Shown: positions 1 through 6,978, counted from the stretch's first letter. The stretch: 8,825 nucleotides of DNA from JAVBMP01 sp031552315 (GCA_031552315.1 JAVBMP010000132.1:1-8825); one strand, 5' to 3'. Made by a program: numbers and translations. The notes: generated by a model from the sequence alone, not told the origin.

Positions 1-231
1 GGGAATGGTAAGGTTTACCGCCCCGCCCAAAAAGCCGAGTTCCATATCGCTAAGGCCCAAAGCGGCCTTGATGGCCGGGAAAAGCGGAATGATTACCCGG
101 CGCACAAGAAAGTTTGAAAGGGTAAGGAAAAAGAACAGAACCAGAACATAATAGGCCCAGCCTTTGCCGTAGCGGTAGCCTTCATCATCCAAAGGACGCG
201 GGCAGGCATCCTGTGCTGTAAGATCGGACAT
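1..231 (-). CDS. MFS transporter, N-terminal part (runs off left edge)
   Basis: Only the first 77 residues are in the window; the rest lies beyond position 1. The protein begins MSDLTAQDACPRPLDDE, a short hydrophilic cytoplasmic tail. A hydrophobic first membrane helix follows at about residues 25-42 (WAYYVLVLFFLTLSNFLV). After it come an arginine pair and the sequence FPAIKAALGLSDMELGFLGG at about residues 52-71. The N-F-x-x-R spacing followed by an IKxxLGLSDxxxGxLxG segment is the typical TM1-loop-TM2 signature of Major Facilitator Superfamily permeases, especially the spinster-like and sugar-phosphate/organic-anion branches. The ATG at 229-231 has a strong ribosome binding site, GGAGG, about six bases upstream, which fixes the start. 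The substrate cannot be told from this fragment. Upstream on the same strand lie a terminator-like hairpin and a TetR-type palindrome, so regulated expression is possible. Confidence 0.78.
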   Translation of the reverse strand, partial: MSDLTAQDACPRPLDDEGYRYGKGWAYYVLVLFFFLTLSNFLVRRVIIPLFPAIKAALGLSDMELGFLGGAVNLTIP

Positions 232-310
232 GCTTCCTCCATATGCGAACTTGTTAAGGTTAAGCGCTTGTCTTTTTATTTGGGGACAAACTATAAACAG
301 GTAAAAGACA

Positions 311-334
311 GCCAGACGCGCCAACGCGCCTGGC
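311..334 (-). terminator. Terminator-like or attenuator hairpin upstream of the MFS gene
   Basis: Read on the minus strand, a 10-bp stem (GCCAGGCGCG, loop TTGG, CGCGTCTGGC, one G-U pair) is followed by TGTCTTTTA. The plus strand has an A-C mismatch in the stem and no T-run after it, so the signal is oriented minus. It sits between the M20 hydrolase and the MFS gene. It may end readthrough from the hydrolase, or act as an attenuator if the MFS transcript starts further upstream near 345. Confidence 0.5.
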
Positions 335-343
335 CTAAAAACA

Positions 344-379
344 AACTAACCAGTTAGTTGAATTGCGCGGCTGTGTCAA
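344..379 (-). promoter_or_regulatory. Candidate promoter overlapping a TetR-type palindrome
   Basis: Positions 344-359 form a perfect 7+7 bp palindrome, AACTAAC-CA-GTTAGTT, of the size and style bound by TetR-family repressors. On the minus strand a perfect TTGACA (379 to 374) lies 17 bases ahead of TAACTG (356 to 351), which falls inside the palindrome. The -35 is excellent and the -10 poor. A repressor there would block the promoter. The likely target is the MFS gene 113 bases downstream, although the hairpin at 311-334 intervenes. No TetR gene is in the window. Confidence 0.35.
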
Positions 380-423
380 TTCCTGACTAAAGCAAAAAGT
401 TGCAGAATATACTTGCGAATTTT

Positions 424-501
424 AGGCAGTGTCGTCATGAGCGTGAACTTTGTTCTCTGCCGCAGGCAAAGGGCAAAGGGCACCTCGTGACGACACTGCC
501 T
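424..501. repeat. 78-bp element with 18-bp terminal inverted repeats
   Basis: The left arm 424-441 (AGGCAGTGTCGTCATGAG) pairs with the right arm 484-501 (CTCGTGACGACACTGCCT) at 17 of 18 positions, and the remaining pair is G-U. The 42-base interior holds a smaller stem (CTTTG/CAAAG enclosing CTGC/GCAG). The element starts 12 bases after the M20 hydrolase stop codon on the minus strand. No T-run follows on either strand, so it is not a classic intrinsic terminator, although the long stem could protect the mRNA 3' end. The arms resemble the terminal repeats of a MITE or insertion-sequence remnant, but I see no clear target duplication. Confidence 0.55.
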
Positions 502-513
502 GGCGCCTAGCCT

Positions 514-1749
514 TCAGTTTGCCGCGTTCAGCATTTCCAGCACAATGGCGGCATCCGCAATTGTATTGCTGATACTGCTTTTTTCATTGGGGGTGTGCGG
601 GTTTCTCAGCAAGGTGCCCCACACCACGGCCGGGATGTTTTGGCGGCGCAAAATGGCCGCCACGGTAAGGCCGCCCATGCCCGTGGGCTTGCTTTGCAGC
701 CCGCGCAATTTGGCAAGCGCGTTGGAAAGGGCCAGCACAACCGGGGCTTGCAGGCTGGTGGCCGGGGCCGGGTCTTCCCGGTAGGCCGCTTCCAGTTCCA
801 CTTCCGCGCCATAGGGGGCGGCGGCCGCGCGGGCCAGCTTTCTGGCGCTTTCTATTACCTCGTCGGCGTTTATGCCCGGCAAGATGCGGCAATCAACATA
901 AAATACGTCCAGGCCCGGTATGGTGTTCACGTTTTCCACATTCGGCTCTTTTTTGGTGGGCGCGAAGGTGGAACGCGGCGGCTGGAACAGCGCGTCTTCC
1001 TGCGGGAACAGGTTGTACAGCTCTTGCAGGGCCAGAATGCAGGCTGAACAAACCAGCAGGCTGTTGATGCCGTTTTCCGGCGTGGAAGCGTGGCACTGGC
1101 GGCCCCGCACGGTAAACTTCAGCCACAGGCAGCCTTTTTCCGCCACTTCCACGGTTTCCCCCAGGGGGTCGCCGCCGTCCGGCACCAGAATAAGGTCTGT
1201 GGGTTTGAACAGGCCGGGCCGGGCGCGCATTACATATTCCAGCCCGTAAGCGCTGTGCGTTTCCTCATCGGCCGCCAGGAATACGCCAAGGCGGTAATAT
1301 GGGGTTATGCCCAAGTCTTTCAGCGCTTTGGCGGCCAAAAGGGCTGTGGCTATGGCCTGCTGGTTATCTTCCACCCCCCGGCCGCATATCAGGTCACCAT
1401 CGACGCTCAGGGTGTACGGGTCGCCCTGCCACAGGGCAAGGTCGCCGGGGGGCACAACGTCCGTGTGGCCGATAACCCACAGGGTATGCGGGCTTTGCCC
1501 TTTGCCCCGGGCCGCTATGTTCGGGCGCTTGCCGGAAGGCACGCGGGCATCCGGCGCGTCAATGCGCTCTATGTCGTCCAGGCCCAGTTCACGCAGCAGG
1601 CCTTCAAGCCAGGCGGCCTTGGCATCTTCACCCTCGCCGCCGTTATCCGGGCCAAGGGCCGGGCGGGCGGTCATTTCACGCTGCGTGTGAATGATAAAGT
1701 CTCTGATTGCGTCTTTATTTTCAGCAAAATAGGCGGAAAATCCTGTCAT
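514..1749 (-). CDS. M20 family zinc metallo-hydrolase (DapE/ArgE-like)
   Basis: This 411-residue cytoplasmic enzyme has the complete M20 active site. GHTDVVPPG gives zinc ligand H95 and D97; CGRGVEDNQQ gives bridging D128; ADEET gives catalytic E162 and ligand E163; VPDGGD gives D191; and RNPHTPNE near the end gives ligand H385. The dimerisation-domain histidine is H220 in GRQCHASTP. The segment PNVENVNTIPGLDVFYVDCRILP (residues 269-291) matches the M20 subgroup often annotated simply as M20 family metallo-hydrolase. Members remove acyl groups or cleave small peptides or amino-acid amides, but the substrate of this subgroup is not established, so no gene name is given. The open frame extends upstream to 1857. 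I chose the ATG at 1747-1749 because GAGG lies six bases before it, and the extra 36 residues would read through the terminator at 1805-1832. A weak or unseen promoter must lie between 1750 and 1805. Confidence 0.93.
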   Translation of the reverse strand: MTGFSAYFAENKDAIRDFIIHTQREMTARPALGPDNGGEGEDAKAAWLEGLLRELGLDDIERIDAPDARVPSGKRPNIAARGKGQSPHTLWVIGHTDVVPPGDLALWQGDPYTLSVDGDLICGRGVEDNQQAIATALLAAKALKDLGITPYYRLGVFLAADEETHSAYGLEYVMRARPGLFKPTDLILVPDGGDPLGETVEVAEKGCLWLKFTVRGRQCHASTPENGINSLLVCSACILALQELYNLFPQEDALFQPPRSTFAPTKKEPNVENVNTIPGLDVFYVDCRILPGINADEVIESARKLARAAAAPYGAEVELEAAYREDPAPATSLQAPVVLALSNALAKLRGLQSKPTGMGGLTVAAILRRQNIPAVVWGTLLRNPHTPNEKSSISNTIADAAIVLEMLNAAN

Positions 1750-1804
1750 GGCTACCTCGCGCAAGCGGCTGGGTTGTAAGGTTACCGTAGTCAGAACAAA
1801 CAAT

Positions 1805-1832
1805 GGGCAGCAGGCCTGGCGGCCTGCTGCCC
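1805..1832 (-). terminator. Intrinsic terminator of the PxxKW gene
   Basis: A perfect 12-bp GC-rich stem (GGGCAGCAGGCC, four-base loop, GGCCTGCTGCCC) is followed on the minus strand by ATTGTTTGTTCTG. It starts about 27 bases after the stop codon of the cysteine-rich protein. The plus strand downstream is A-rich rather than T-rich, so the terminator faces minus. It separates this gene from the M20 hydrolase and implies separate transcription. Confidence 0.75.
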
Positions 1833-1858
1833 TGAAAAACGCATGACGAAACGGCAAA

Positions 1859-2179
1859 TTATTTTTTCTTGCCGCCGCCCTTGGCTCCGCCGCCGCCCTT
1901 GCCGCCGGCCGCGCGCTTGGACGCCTTCAGGGGGTTTACCTTGGCAGCGGCCTGGGTGGCAGCCTTGACGTGGGTAGCCAGGTTGCAGCGGCCCATGGCC
2001 CACTTGCTGGACGGAAGCTGGTAGTTGAAGCAGTAGTTTTGGCCTTCAAACGCGCCCTGGCGCTCGCAGCCTTCACACTTTTCAACAACCGGCTGGCAGA
2101 TTACGCCTTTGTAGAGCATCCCTTCCGGGGTGGCGCTTGCGCCATCAAAACTTTTGCTTTCTTTCGCGCACATGGTCAT
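1859..2179 (-). CDS. PxxKW family cysteine-rich protein
   Basis: This small protein of 104-106 residues has six cysteines, C4, C28, C35, C38, C50 and C65. They include a CEGC pair and end in GRCNLATH. The diagnostic PSSKW (56-60) matches the PxxKW motif that names this family, seen mainly in sulfate-reducing deltaproteobacteria. The NPLKASKRAAGG stretch (82-93) also fits. The function is unknown; the spaced cysteines suggest metal or iron-sulfur binding, which is inference. The C-terminus is a lysine/glycine tail (KGGGGAKGGGKKK) in which an 18-bp unit starting AAGGGCGGCGGC appears twice. There are two possible starts: the ATG at 2177-2179 has AAGGAG only three bases upstream, while the ATG at 2171-2173 (MCAKES) has it nine bases upstream and is the better-spaced choice. 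No signal peptide or membrane segment is seen. It is a single-gene unit with its own terminator. Confidence 0.85.
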   Translation of the reverse strand: MTMCAKESKSFDGASATPEGMLYKGVICQPVVEKCEGCERQGAFEGQNYCFNYQLPSSKWAMGRCNLATHVKAATQAAAKVNPLKASKRAAGGKGGGGAKGGGKKK

Positions 2180-2301
2180 ATTCTCCTTAAAAGATAAGGT
2201 TTGGCTGCGTTGGAAAGTTGTGGCGCAACCCCACCATAATTTAATCTGTATTAACTTGTTGCTCGGCTGAAAATACCAAGTCAGTCGGCAAGGGAAAAAT
2301 T

Positions 2302-2327
2302 TTTATAGCAAATTGTAAAAAAGTCAA
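2302..2327 (-). promoter_or_regulatory. Weak promoter candidate for the PxxKW gene
   Basis: On the minus strand TTGACT (2327 to 2322) is followed by TATAAA (2307 to 2302). Both hexamers are good, but the spacer is only 14 bases, shorter than the usual 16-18, so this may not work as a sigma-70 promoter as drawn. It would give a leader of about 120 bases. Confidence 0.25.
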
Positions 2328-2435
2328 CCTGGGATGAGCGATTTTCTGTAAAAAAATTATTCTCCGTTGCGGGCATTACGGGTTTCAGCACGGATATTAA
2401 TATTTTGAGGCCGTTGAAATATGTCGTTTATGCGC

Positions 2436-2464
2436 TTGAAACAATTTTTGTTATGCGATAGAAC
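2436..2464 (+). promoter_or_regulatory. Upstream promoter candidate for the kinase operon
   Basis: TTGAAA (2436-2441), a 17-base spacer, then TAGAAC (2459-2464). This matches the sigma-70 consensus at 5 of 6 and 4 of 6 positions. It may be an alternative or second promoter to the one at 2472-2500. Confidence 0.3.
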
Positions 2465-2471
2465 TTAATCG

Positions 2472-2500
2472 TTGTGATAATAAAATATTGCGGATATACT
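2472..2500 (+). promoter_or_regulatory. Best promoter candidate for the kinase operon
   Basis: TTGTGA (2472-2477), a 17-base AT-rich spacer, then TATACT (2495-2500). The -10 matches consensus at 5 of 6 and the -35 at 4 of 6 positions. Transcription would begin near 2507. That leaves no room for a ribosome binding site ahead of the in-frame GTG at 2508 and supports the ATG at 2625 as the kinase start. Confidence 0.45.
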
Positions 2501-2624
2501 GTTTGCCGTGTTTTTTATGGCGCTGCCGCGCCCGGTTTTCGCTTTTGTGTTGCGCGTGAAGCAACGCAAGGTTTCCACATGGCAAGCTATATCATGCCTT
2601 ACGGCGCATTTTGAGAGTAATTTT

Positions 2625-5600
2625 ATGAAAAACTTTTCTTTTCCCCCGCTGGAAAGTGTGGACGACCTGCTGGCCCATTTATATTCCCCGGCTGTGCAGG
2701 CCATTTTGGAAGCCTTTCCCGGCATGGTTACCATACAGGATTCTTTTGGCAGGTTTTGGTGCTGCAATACGCTAAGCTGCCAGCGTTATCTGGGTGAAAA
2801 TTCCGTTGGCAAAAACTTTCCGCTTGAACTTTCCGCGGACAGCGTGCCGGAAATTATCCGGCAGCGCCTTGCGGAAGCGGACAGCGCGGGCAGTTGCCAG
2901 CCCCGCGATATTATTGTGTGCCACCGGCAAGGTTCCACCTGGTGCCGCAACGTCGTGAACCCGGTCAAAAATGCCGCGGGTGAAAGGCTGGCCTTCATTT
3001 CCATGTCTGTTGACCTGCACGATATGCAGGCCATGCAGCAGGAACTTGAAGCGCGGGACAACCTGCTGCAAGGCACCAGCCAGGCCGCCCAGCTGTTGCT
3101 TTCAGGTGAAAAGGATTTTGACGCGGCGGTTAGCGAGGTGCTGGCCCTGCTTGGCGAGCTAAGCGGGGTGGACAGGGTGTATGTGTGGAATATCCATAAA
3201 TCCCCCACCAACCCGGATGATGCGGCGCTTTATACCACCCAGCTTTATGAATGGTCTTTGGGGGCGGAACCGCAGCAGGATACGGAAATTTGCACCAACT
3301 GCCCAATGTCTGACGTTATACCCAACTGGATAAGCGCCTTTCTGGAAGGGCGCTGCGTAAACAGCCTGGTTCGCGACATGAGCCAGGCGGAACAGGATCA
3401 GCTTACCCCGCAGGGCATAATTTCCATAATGACGGCCCCCATCATGTTCCACGGCCAGCTTTGGGGCTTCATAGGCTTTGACGACTGCCATTCCGAACGC
3501 ACCTGGTCCGCGCCGGAAGAAAATATCTTGCGCGCCGCCGGCACCCTTATAGGCACGGCCATTCACAACAACCGCATCAACAACGCCCTGCGGGAATCTG
3601 AACAGCAACTGCGTGAACTGGCGGAAGCCGCCAAGGCCGCCAACGTAGCGAAGGGCGACTTCCTTGCGAACATGAGCCATGAAATACGCACGCCCATGAA
3701 CGCCATCATAGGCTTTACCGGCATTGCGCTTGAAGGTACGCTTACCCCGCGCCAGCGTGGTCTTTTGGAAAAAATAGACACCGCCGGCAAGGCCCTGCTG
3801 CGCATCATAAACGACATTTTGGATTTTTCTAAAATAGAAGCCGGCAAGCTTGAGGTTGAACACCTTGATTTTTATGTGGAAGATGTAGTGCTAAGCGTTT
3901 CTGACCTGGTAGCCAACCGGGCGCACCAAAAGGGGCTGGAACTGTTGCTGGATATAGACCCGGCCCTTCCCAAAATATTGGGCGACCCCCTGCGCCTGAA
4001 CCAGATACTTACCAACCTGGCCACCAACGCCATAAAATTTACGGAAAAGGGCGAGGTAAAAATTCGCGCCCGCCTTGCGGAAAAGGATGAAAATTGCCCG
4101 GATGTGGAATGGGAAGAAGGCCGCGTGCTTATAAACTTCAGCATTGAAGATACCGGCATAGGCATGTCGGAAGAAGTCATTTCCCGGCTCTTTACCCCCT
4201 TCACGCAGGCAGATACATCCACCACGCGCAAATACGGCGGCACCGGCCTTGGCCTTGCCCTGTGCCGCCAGCTTGTTACCCTTATGGGGGGCGGCATAGG
4301 CTGCCGCAGCGTTGCCGGGCAGGGCACCTGCTTCTATTTTTCCATACCCTTTGAAACAGTCAGGGGGCAGGAACGCGCCGGGCGCTGGCCCGCGTCTTTT
4401 GAAGATATGCGCGTGCTGGTGGTAGACGACAACCCCGGCGCCATAGATATAATGCGTGAAATTTTACGCGCCATGGGCTGCCGTTTTATCAAGACGGCCC
4501 TTTCTGGTGAAGATGCCGTGGCCCTGGTGGACATGTGCAAGCACGACGCCGCCTTTGACCTGGTGCTTATGGACTGGAAAATGCCGGGTATGGACGGCAT
4601 TCAGACCACTCGCAAAATACGCGAGGTTTTCAGCGGCAAGCTGCCGCCCGTGGTTATAATGACCACGGCCTATGACCGGGAAGACCTTTACACGTCGGCC
4701 CGGCAGGAAGATATCCCCTTGGTGCTTATCAAGCCGGTTACGCAATCCGCCCTGTATGACGCTGTGGCAGAGGCCTTCAGCGGCAAAATAACCCGGGCCC
4801 CGGAAAAAAGCGAAATGGAAAGCATGATGGACCTGGTCAAGGATTTTTCCGGCGCGCGCGTGCTGCTGGTGGAAGATAATGACCTTAACCAAATGGTGGC
4901 GGAAGATTTGCTTTCCCAGGCCGGCTTCCGGGTGTGCATTGCCAACAACGGGGTGGAATCTTTGAAGCTGTTGGAAGATGAAGCGTTTGACCTTGTGCTT
5001 ATGGATATTCAAATGCCGGAAATGGATGGGCTTACGGCCACCCGGCTTATTCGGGAACAGCCCAAATTCGCGCGCTTACCGATAATTGCCATGACAGCCC
5101 ACGCCATGAACGGCGATACGGAAAAAAGCCTGGCCGCGGGTATGAATGACCATGTGACCAAGCCGATAAATATAAAGGAATTTTTCACAGCCATTGCCCG
5201 CCATATGCGCCCCGGCTTCAACGTGGCAGTGCTTTCCGGCCCGCATGGCCTTGCCAGCGAGGACGCGGCGCTGCTTGACATCAACAGGGTTTTGCCGCCC
5301 GCCCTCGAAGGGTTCAACCTTAAAGCCGGGTTGCAGAATTGTTCAAATAACGCGGCGCTTTACCGCCGCCTTTTGATCAAGTCGCATAAAGACATGCCGG
5401 ATTATGTGCATCAGATATATAACGCCCTGCGCCTTGGCAGCATCAAGGACGCAGGGCGCATTGCCCACACCATGCAGGGCCTGTGGCGCACCCTGGGGGC
5501 GGAAAAAGGCTGGCGGGAAGCCATCAAACTTGAACAGGCCGTGTATAATGCTGAAACTATGGAAACCTTGATGAAATTGGCCCGCAACCTTGACGAGGTT

Positions 5601-5642
5601 ACCGCCGATTTGGTGCTGAGCCTTAGAAACCTGATGGTTTGA
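2625..5642 (+). CDS. Soluble hybrid sensor histidine kinase (PAS-GAF-HisKA-HATPase-REC-REC-HPt)
   Basis: This 1005-residue phosphorelay kinase has no signal peptide or membrane helix, so it senses a cytoplasmic signal. Domains in order: PAS about 22-135, with a short helical linker; GAF about 160-315; a signalling helix about 318-345; HisKA with H352 in NMSHEIRTPM; HATPase_c with N468, DTGIGM from D509 and GGTGLGL at 538-544. The first receiver (595-710) has D601/D602, phosphoacceptor D650 in LMDWKMPGMDG and K703. The second (744-860) has D751, D794 in LMDIQMPEMDG and K846. The C-terminal HPt (about 905-1000) has H948 in AHTMQG. The plan resembles BarA/EvgS-type tripartite kinases without the membrane part. 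In the HPt the usual lysine three residues after the histidine is glutamine (Q951). The frame is open upstream to a GTG at 2508, but only the ATG at 2625 has an upstream GAGAG and fits the promoter. The signal and output regulator are unknown. The next gene starts seven bases after the stop. Confidence 0.93.
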   Translation: MKNFSFPPLESVDDLLAHLYSPAVQAILEAFPGMVTIQDSFGRFWCCNTLSCQRYLGENSVGKNFPLELSADSVPEIIRQRLAEADSAGSCQPRDIIVCHRQGSTWCRNVVNPVKNAAGERLAFISMSVDLHDMQAMQQELEARDNLLQGTSQAAQLLLSGEKDFDAAVSEVLALLGELSGVDRVYVWNIHKSPTNPDDAALYTTQLYEWSLGAEPQQDTEICTNCPMSDVIPNWISAFLEGRCVNSLVRDMSQAEQDQLTPQGIISIMTAPIMFHGQLWGFIGFDDCHSERTWSAPEENILRAAGTLIGTAIHNNRINNALRESEQQLRELAEAAKAANVAKGDFLANMSHEIRTPMNAIIGFTGIALEGTLTPRQRGLLEKIDTAGKALLRIINDILDFSKIEAGKLEVEHLDFYVEDVVLSVSDLVANRAHQKGLELLLDIDPALPKILGDPLRLNQILTNLATNAIKFTEKGEVKIRARLAEKDENCPDVEWEEGRVLINFSIEDTGIGMSEEVISRLFTPFTQADTSTTRKYGGTGLGLALCRQLVTLMGGGIGCRSVAGQGTCFYFSIPFETVRGQERAGRWPASFEDMRVLVVDDNPGAIDIMREILRAMGCRFIKTALSGEDAVALVDMCKHDAAFDLVLMDWKMPGMDGIQTTRKIREVFSGKLPPVVIMTTAYDREDLYTSARQEDIPLVLIKPVTQSALYDAVAEAFSGKITRAPEKSEMESMMDLVKDFSGARVLLVEDNDLNQMVAEDLLSQAGFRVCIANNGVESLKLLEDEAFDLVLMDIQMPEMDGLTATRLIREQPKFARLPIIAMTAHAMNGDTEKSLAAGMNDHVTKPINIKEFFTAIARHMRPGFNVAVLSGPHGLASEDAALLDINRVLPPALEGFNLKAGLQNCSNNAALYRRLLIKSHKDMPDYVHQIYNALRLGSIKDAGRIAHTMQGLWRTLGAEKGWREAIKLEQAVYNAETMETLMKLARNLDEVTADLVLSLRNLMV

Positions 5643-5649
5643 ACCCGCA

Positions 5650-6978
5650 ATGCGCTACGTGGTAAAGCCCGAGGAAGACGGCTTGCGTCTGGATGCCTGC
5701 CTGGCCGGGCTTTTCCCGCAGCTTGGCCTGCGGGCCAGACGCCGCTTGTGGGAATGGAACCTTGTGCTGCTGGACGGCAAACCGGCCAAACCGGGCAGCG
5801 CGGCACGGGCCGGGGCGCTGATTGAAATCAAACCCCTGCCCGGCACGGCGCTGGCGGGCGCGTCAGCGCCTAAGGCGCTTTGTGAACCGGATGCCGAATT
5901 ATCCTTTGAATCAGCTTTCCTGATTACTGCCAACGCCGAATACAGCGGGCTTTTGGCCCAGTGCCGCCTGGTGGCGCAAAATGCGGACTATGCCGCCTTT
6001 TACAAGCCGCCCGGCTTGCCCAGCGCCCATATTCAGGGCAGCCCCCTGCCCAGCCTGGAAGCCTTTGTGGCGGAAAACGCGGCCCGCTTCTTCCCCGGCG
6101 CGGCGCGGCCCGCCACGTCCCATCCTTCAGCGCGTAACCTGCCTTTTCCCGGCAAGCGGCCTTTGCCTTGTGATAGCCCTTTGCCTTGTAACCGGGCCTT
6201 GCCTTGTAACCGGCCCTTGCCTTGCAATCGCTTGGACACGCCAACTTCCGGGCTGGTCATCTATGCCATGGGGCCAGAAGCGCTTGAACGCTTCCGGCAA
6301 ATGGAGCAGGGCGGGTACATCAACAAAACTTACCACGCCATAGTGCGGGGCCGTCTGGAACAGCCCCTGGTTTTGCGTTCCGCCCTGAATATGGACAACA
6401 GGAATAAAACCGGCGTGTTGACGCAAGACGACCCGGATCCGGCGCGGCATACCCTTGTTTACCCGCTGGCGGAGTATTTTTTTAAGGAAGGCGCGGGGCC
6501 AGAGGGCTGCGCGGGGCCAGAGGAATGTGCCTGGCCTGACGGCTGCGCGGGGCATGCTGACCGCGCCGGGCCGAGGGAATGCGCCGGGCCAACGCTGGCC
6601 TGTGGCCTTGCGGGGCCGACGCCTGGGCTGAAGACCGGGCCGGGTGAAATCTGCACCCTGGTTCGGGCGGAAATAAAGCGCGGGGCCAGGCATCAGATTC
6701 GCGCCCATCTGGCCGGGGCGGGTTTCCCCATAGTCGGCGATACCGTGTATGGCCCGGAAGCCTACAAGGATGCCCCTGCTGGCGGGAAGGCGGCTGAACC
6801 GGGTGAACCGGCTGAACCGGGTGAACCGGCTGAATCGGCTGACCGGGGTGGACTGGGCGAAGGCGCAAAAGGTGAACGGAGCGCAAGCGTCCCGGCAAGG
6901 GGGGGCTTAAGACTTTACCTGCACTGCCGCCGGGTGGAAATGCCCGGCCTGGTGGCGGAAGCCCCGGACGATTGGTAG
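5650..6978 (+). CDS. RluA-family pseudouridine synthase with repeat-expanded loops
   Basis: The enzyme converts a uridine in rRNA or tRNA to pseudouridine in the cytoplasm. An S4-type RNA-binding domain occupies about residues 1-65 (GLRLDACLAGLFPQLGLRAR). The catalytic domain has motif I KPPGLP from K119, and the catalytic loop NRLDTPTSGLVIYA with D196; asparagine replaces the usual histidine before RLD. Motif III is GARHQIRAHLAGAGFPIVGD with H348, and the final strand motif is LRLYLHCRRVEMP. Family members are usually about 300 residues long; this one has 442. The excess is largely explained by three low-complexity insertions built of 18-bp repeats at residues 171-194, 281-324 and 382-399, all in places expected to be loops. 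The target uridine cannot be assigned. The ATG lies seven bases after the kinase stop with no clear ribosome binding site, suggesting translational coupling in one operon. All catalytic motifs are intact, so it is probably active. Confidence 0.9.
   Translation: MRYVVKPEEDGLRLDACLAGLFPQLGLRARRRLWEWNLVLLDGKPAKPGSAARAGALIEIKPLPGTALAGASAPKALCEPDAELSFESAFLITANAEYSGLLAQCRLVAQNADYAAFYKPPGLPSAHIQGSPLPSLEAFVAENAARFFPGAARPATSHPSARNLPFPGKRPLPCDSPLPCNRALPCNRPLPCNRLDTPTSGLVIYAMGPEALERFRQMEQGGYINKTYHAIVRGRLEQPLVLRSALNMDNRNKTGVLTQDDPDPARHTLVYPLAEYFFKEGAGPEGCAGPEECAWPDGCAGHADRAGPRECAGPTLACGLAGPTPGLKTGPGEICTLVRAEIKRGARHQIRAHLAGAGFPIVGDTVYGPEAYKDAPAGGKAAEPGEPAEPGEPAESADRGGLGEGAKGERSASVPARGGLRLYLHCRRVEMPGLVAEAPDDW
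6160..6231 (+). repeat. 18-bp tandem array 1 in the pseudouridine synthase
   Basis: Four consecutive 18-bp units start at 6160, 6178, 6196 and 6214, with a core close to CCTTTGCCTTGTAACCGG. They encode PLPCDS, PLPCNR, ALPCNR and PLPCNR. The last arginine codon is also the Arg of the catalytic Arg-Leu-Asp motif. A more decayed stretch (LPFPGKR) precedes the array. Confidence 0.9.
6490..6621 (+). repeat. Degenerate 18-bp tandem array 2 in the pseudouridine synthase
   Basis: A run of imperfect six-codon units encodes variants of G-C-A-G-P-E. The clearest are 6505-6522 (GCAGPE), 6523-6540 (ECAWPD), 6541-6561 (GCAGHAD, one codon longer) and 6577-6594 (ECAGPT). Shorter partial units flank them. 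The array lies between YPLAEYFF and the TLVRAEIKRGARHQIRAH motif. Confidence 0.75.
6793..6846 (+). repeat. 18-bp tandem array 3 in the pseudouridine synthase
   Basis: GCTGAACCGGGTGAACCG occurs at 6793-6810 and again exactly at 6811-6828, followed by a decayed third copy at 6829-6846. Each unit is itself two 9-bp halves and encodes A-E-P-G-E-P. The array sits between GDTVYGPEAY and the last strand LRLYLHCRR, a variable loop in this family. Confidence 0.88.

Larger units (their letters stand above)
2180..2624. other. AT-rich divergent intergenic region
   Basis: These 445 bases separate the minus-strand PxxKW gene from the plus-strand kinase. I see no gene or RNA in them. The region is much richer in A and T than its surroundings, with runs such as AAAAATTTTTATA near 2295-2307 and a perfect ATATTAATAT palindrome near 2394-2403. 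It contains promoter candidates in both directions (separate entries). The last 117 bases (2508-2624) are open in the kinase frame but are best read as its mRNA leader. Confidence 0.7.

Noticed and set aside
1090..1779. A 229-residue plus-strand open frame opposite the M20 hydrolase
   Set aside because: The minus strand encodes all the zinc-site motifs in order; the opposite frame shows no family signal.
2508..2624. Upstream in-frame extension of the kinase from a GTG at 2508
   Set aside because: The best promoter predicts transcription starting at about 2507, leaving no ribosome binding site for the GTG, and the added 39 residues show no domain.
6160..6231. The repeat array as a phase-variation switch
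   Set aside because: The unit is 18 bp, a multiple of three, so copy-number change alters length but cannot turn the gene on or off by frameshift.
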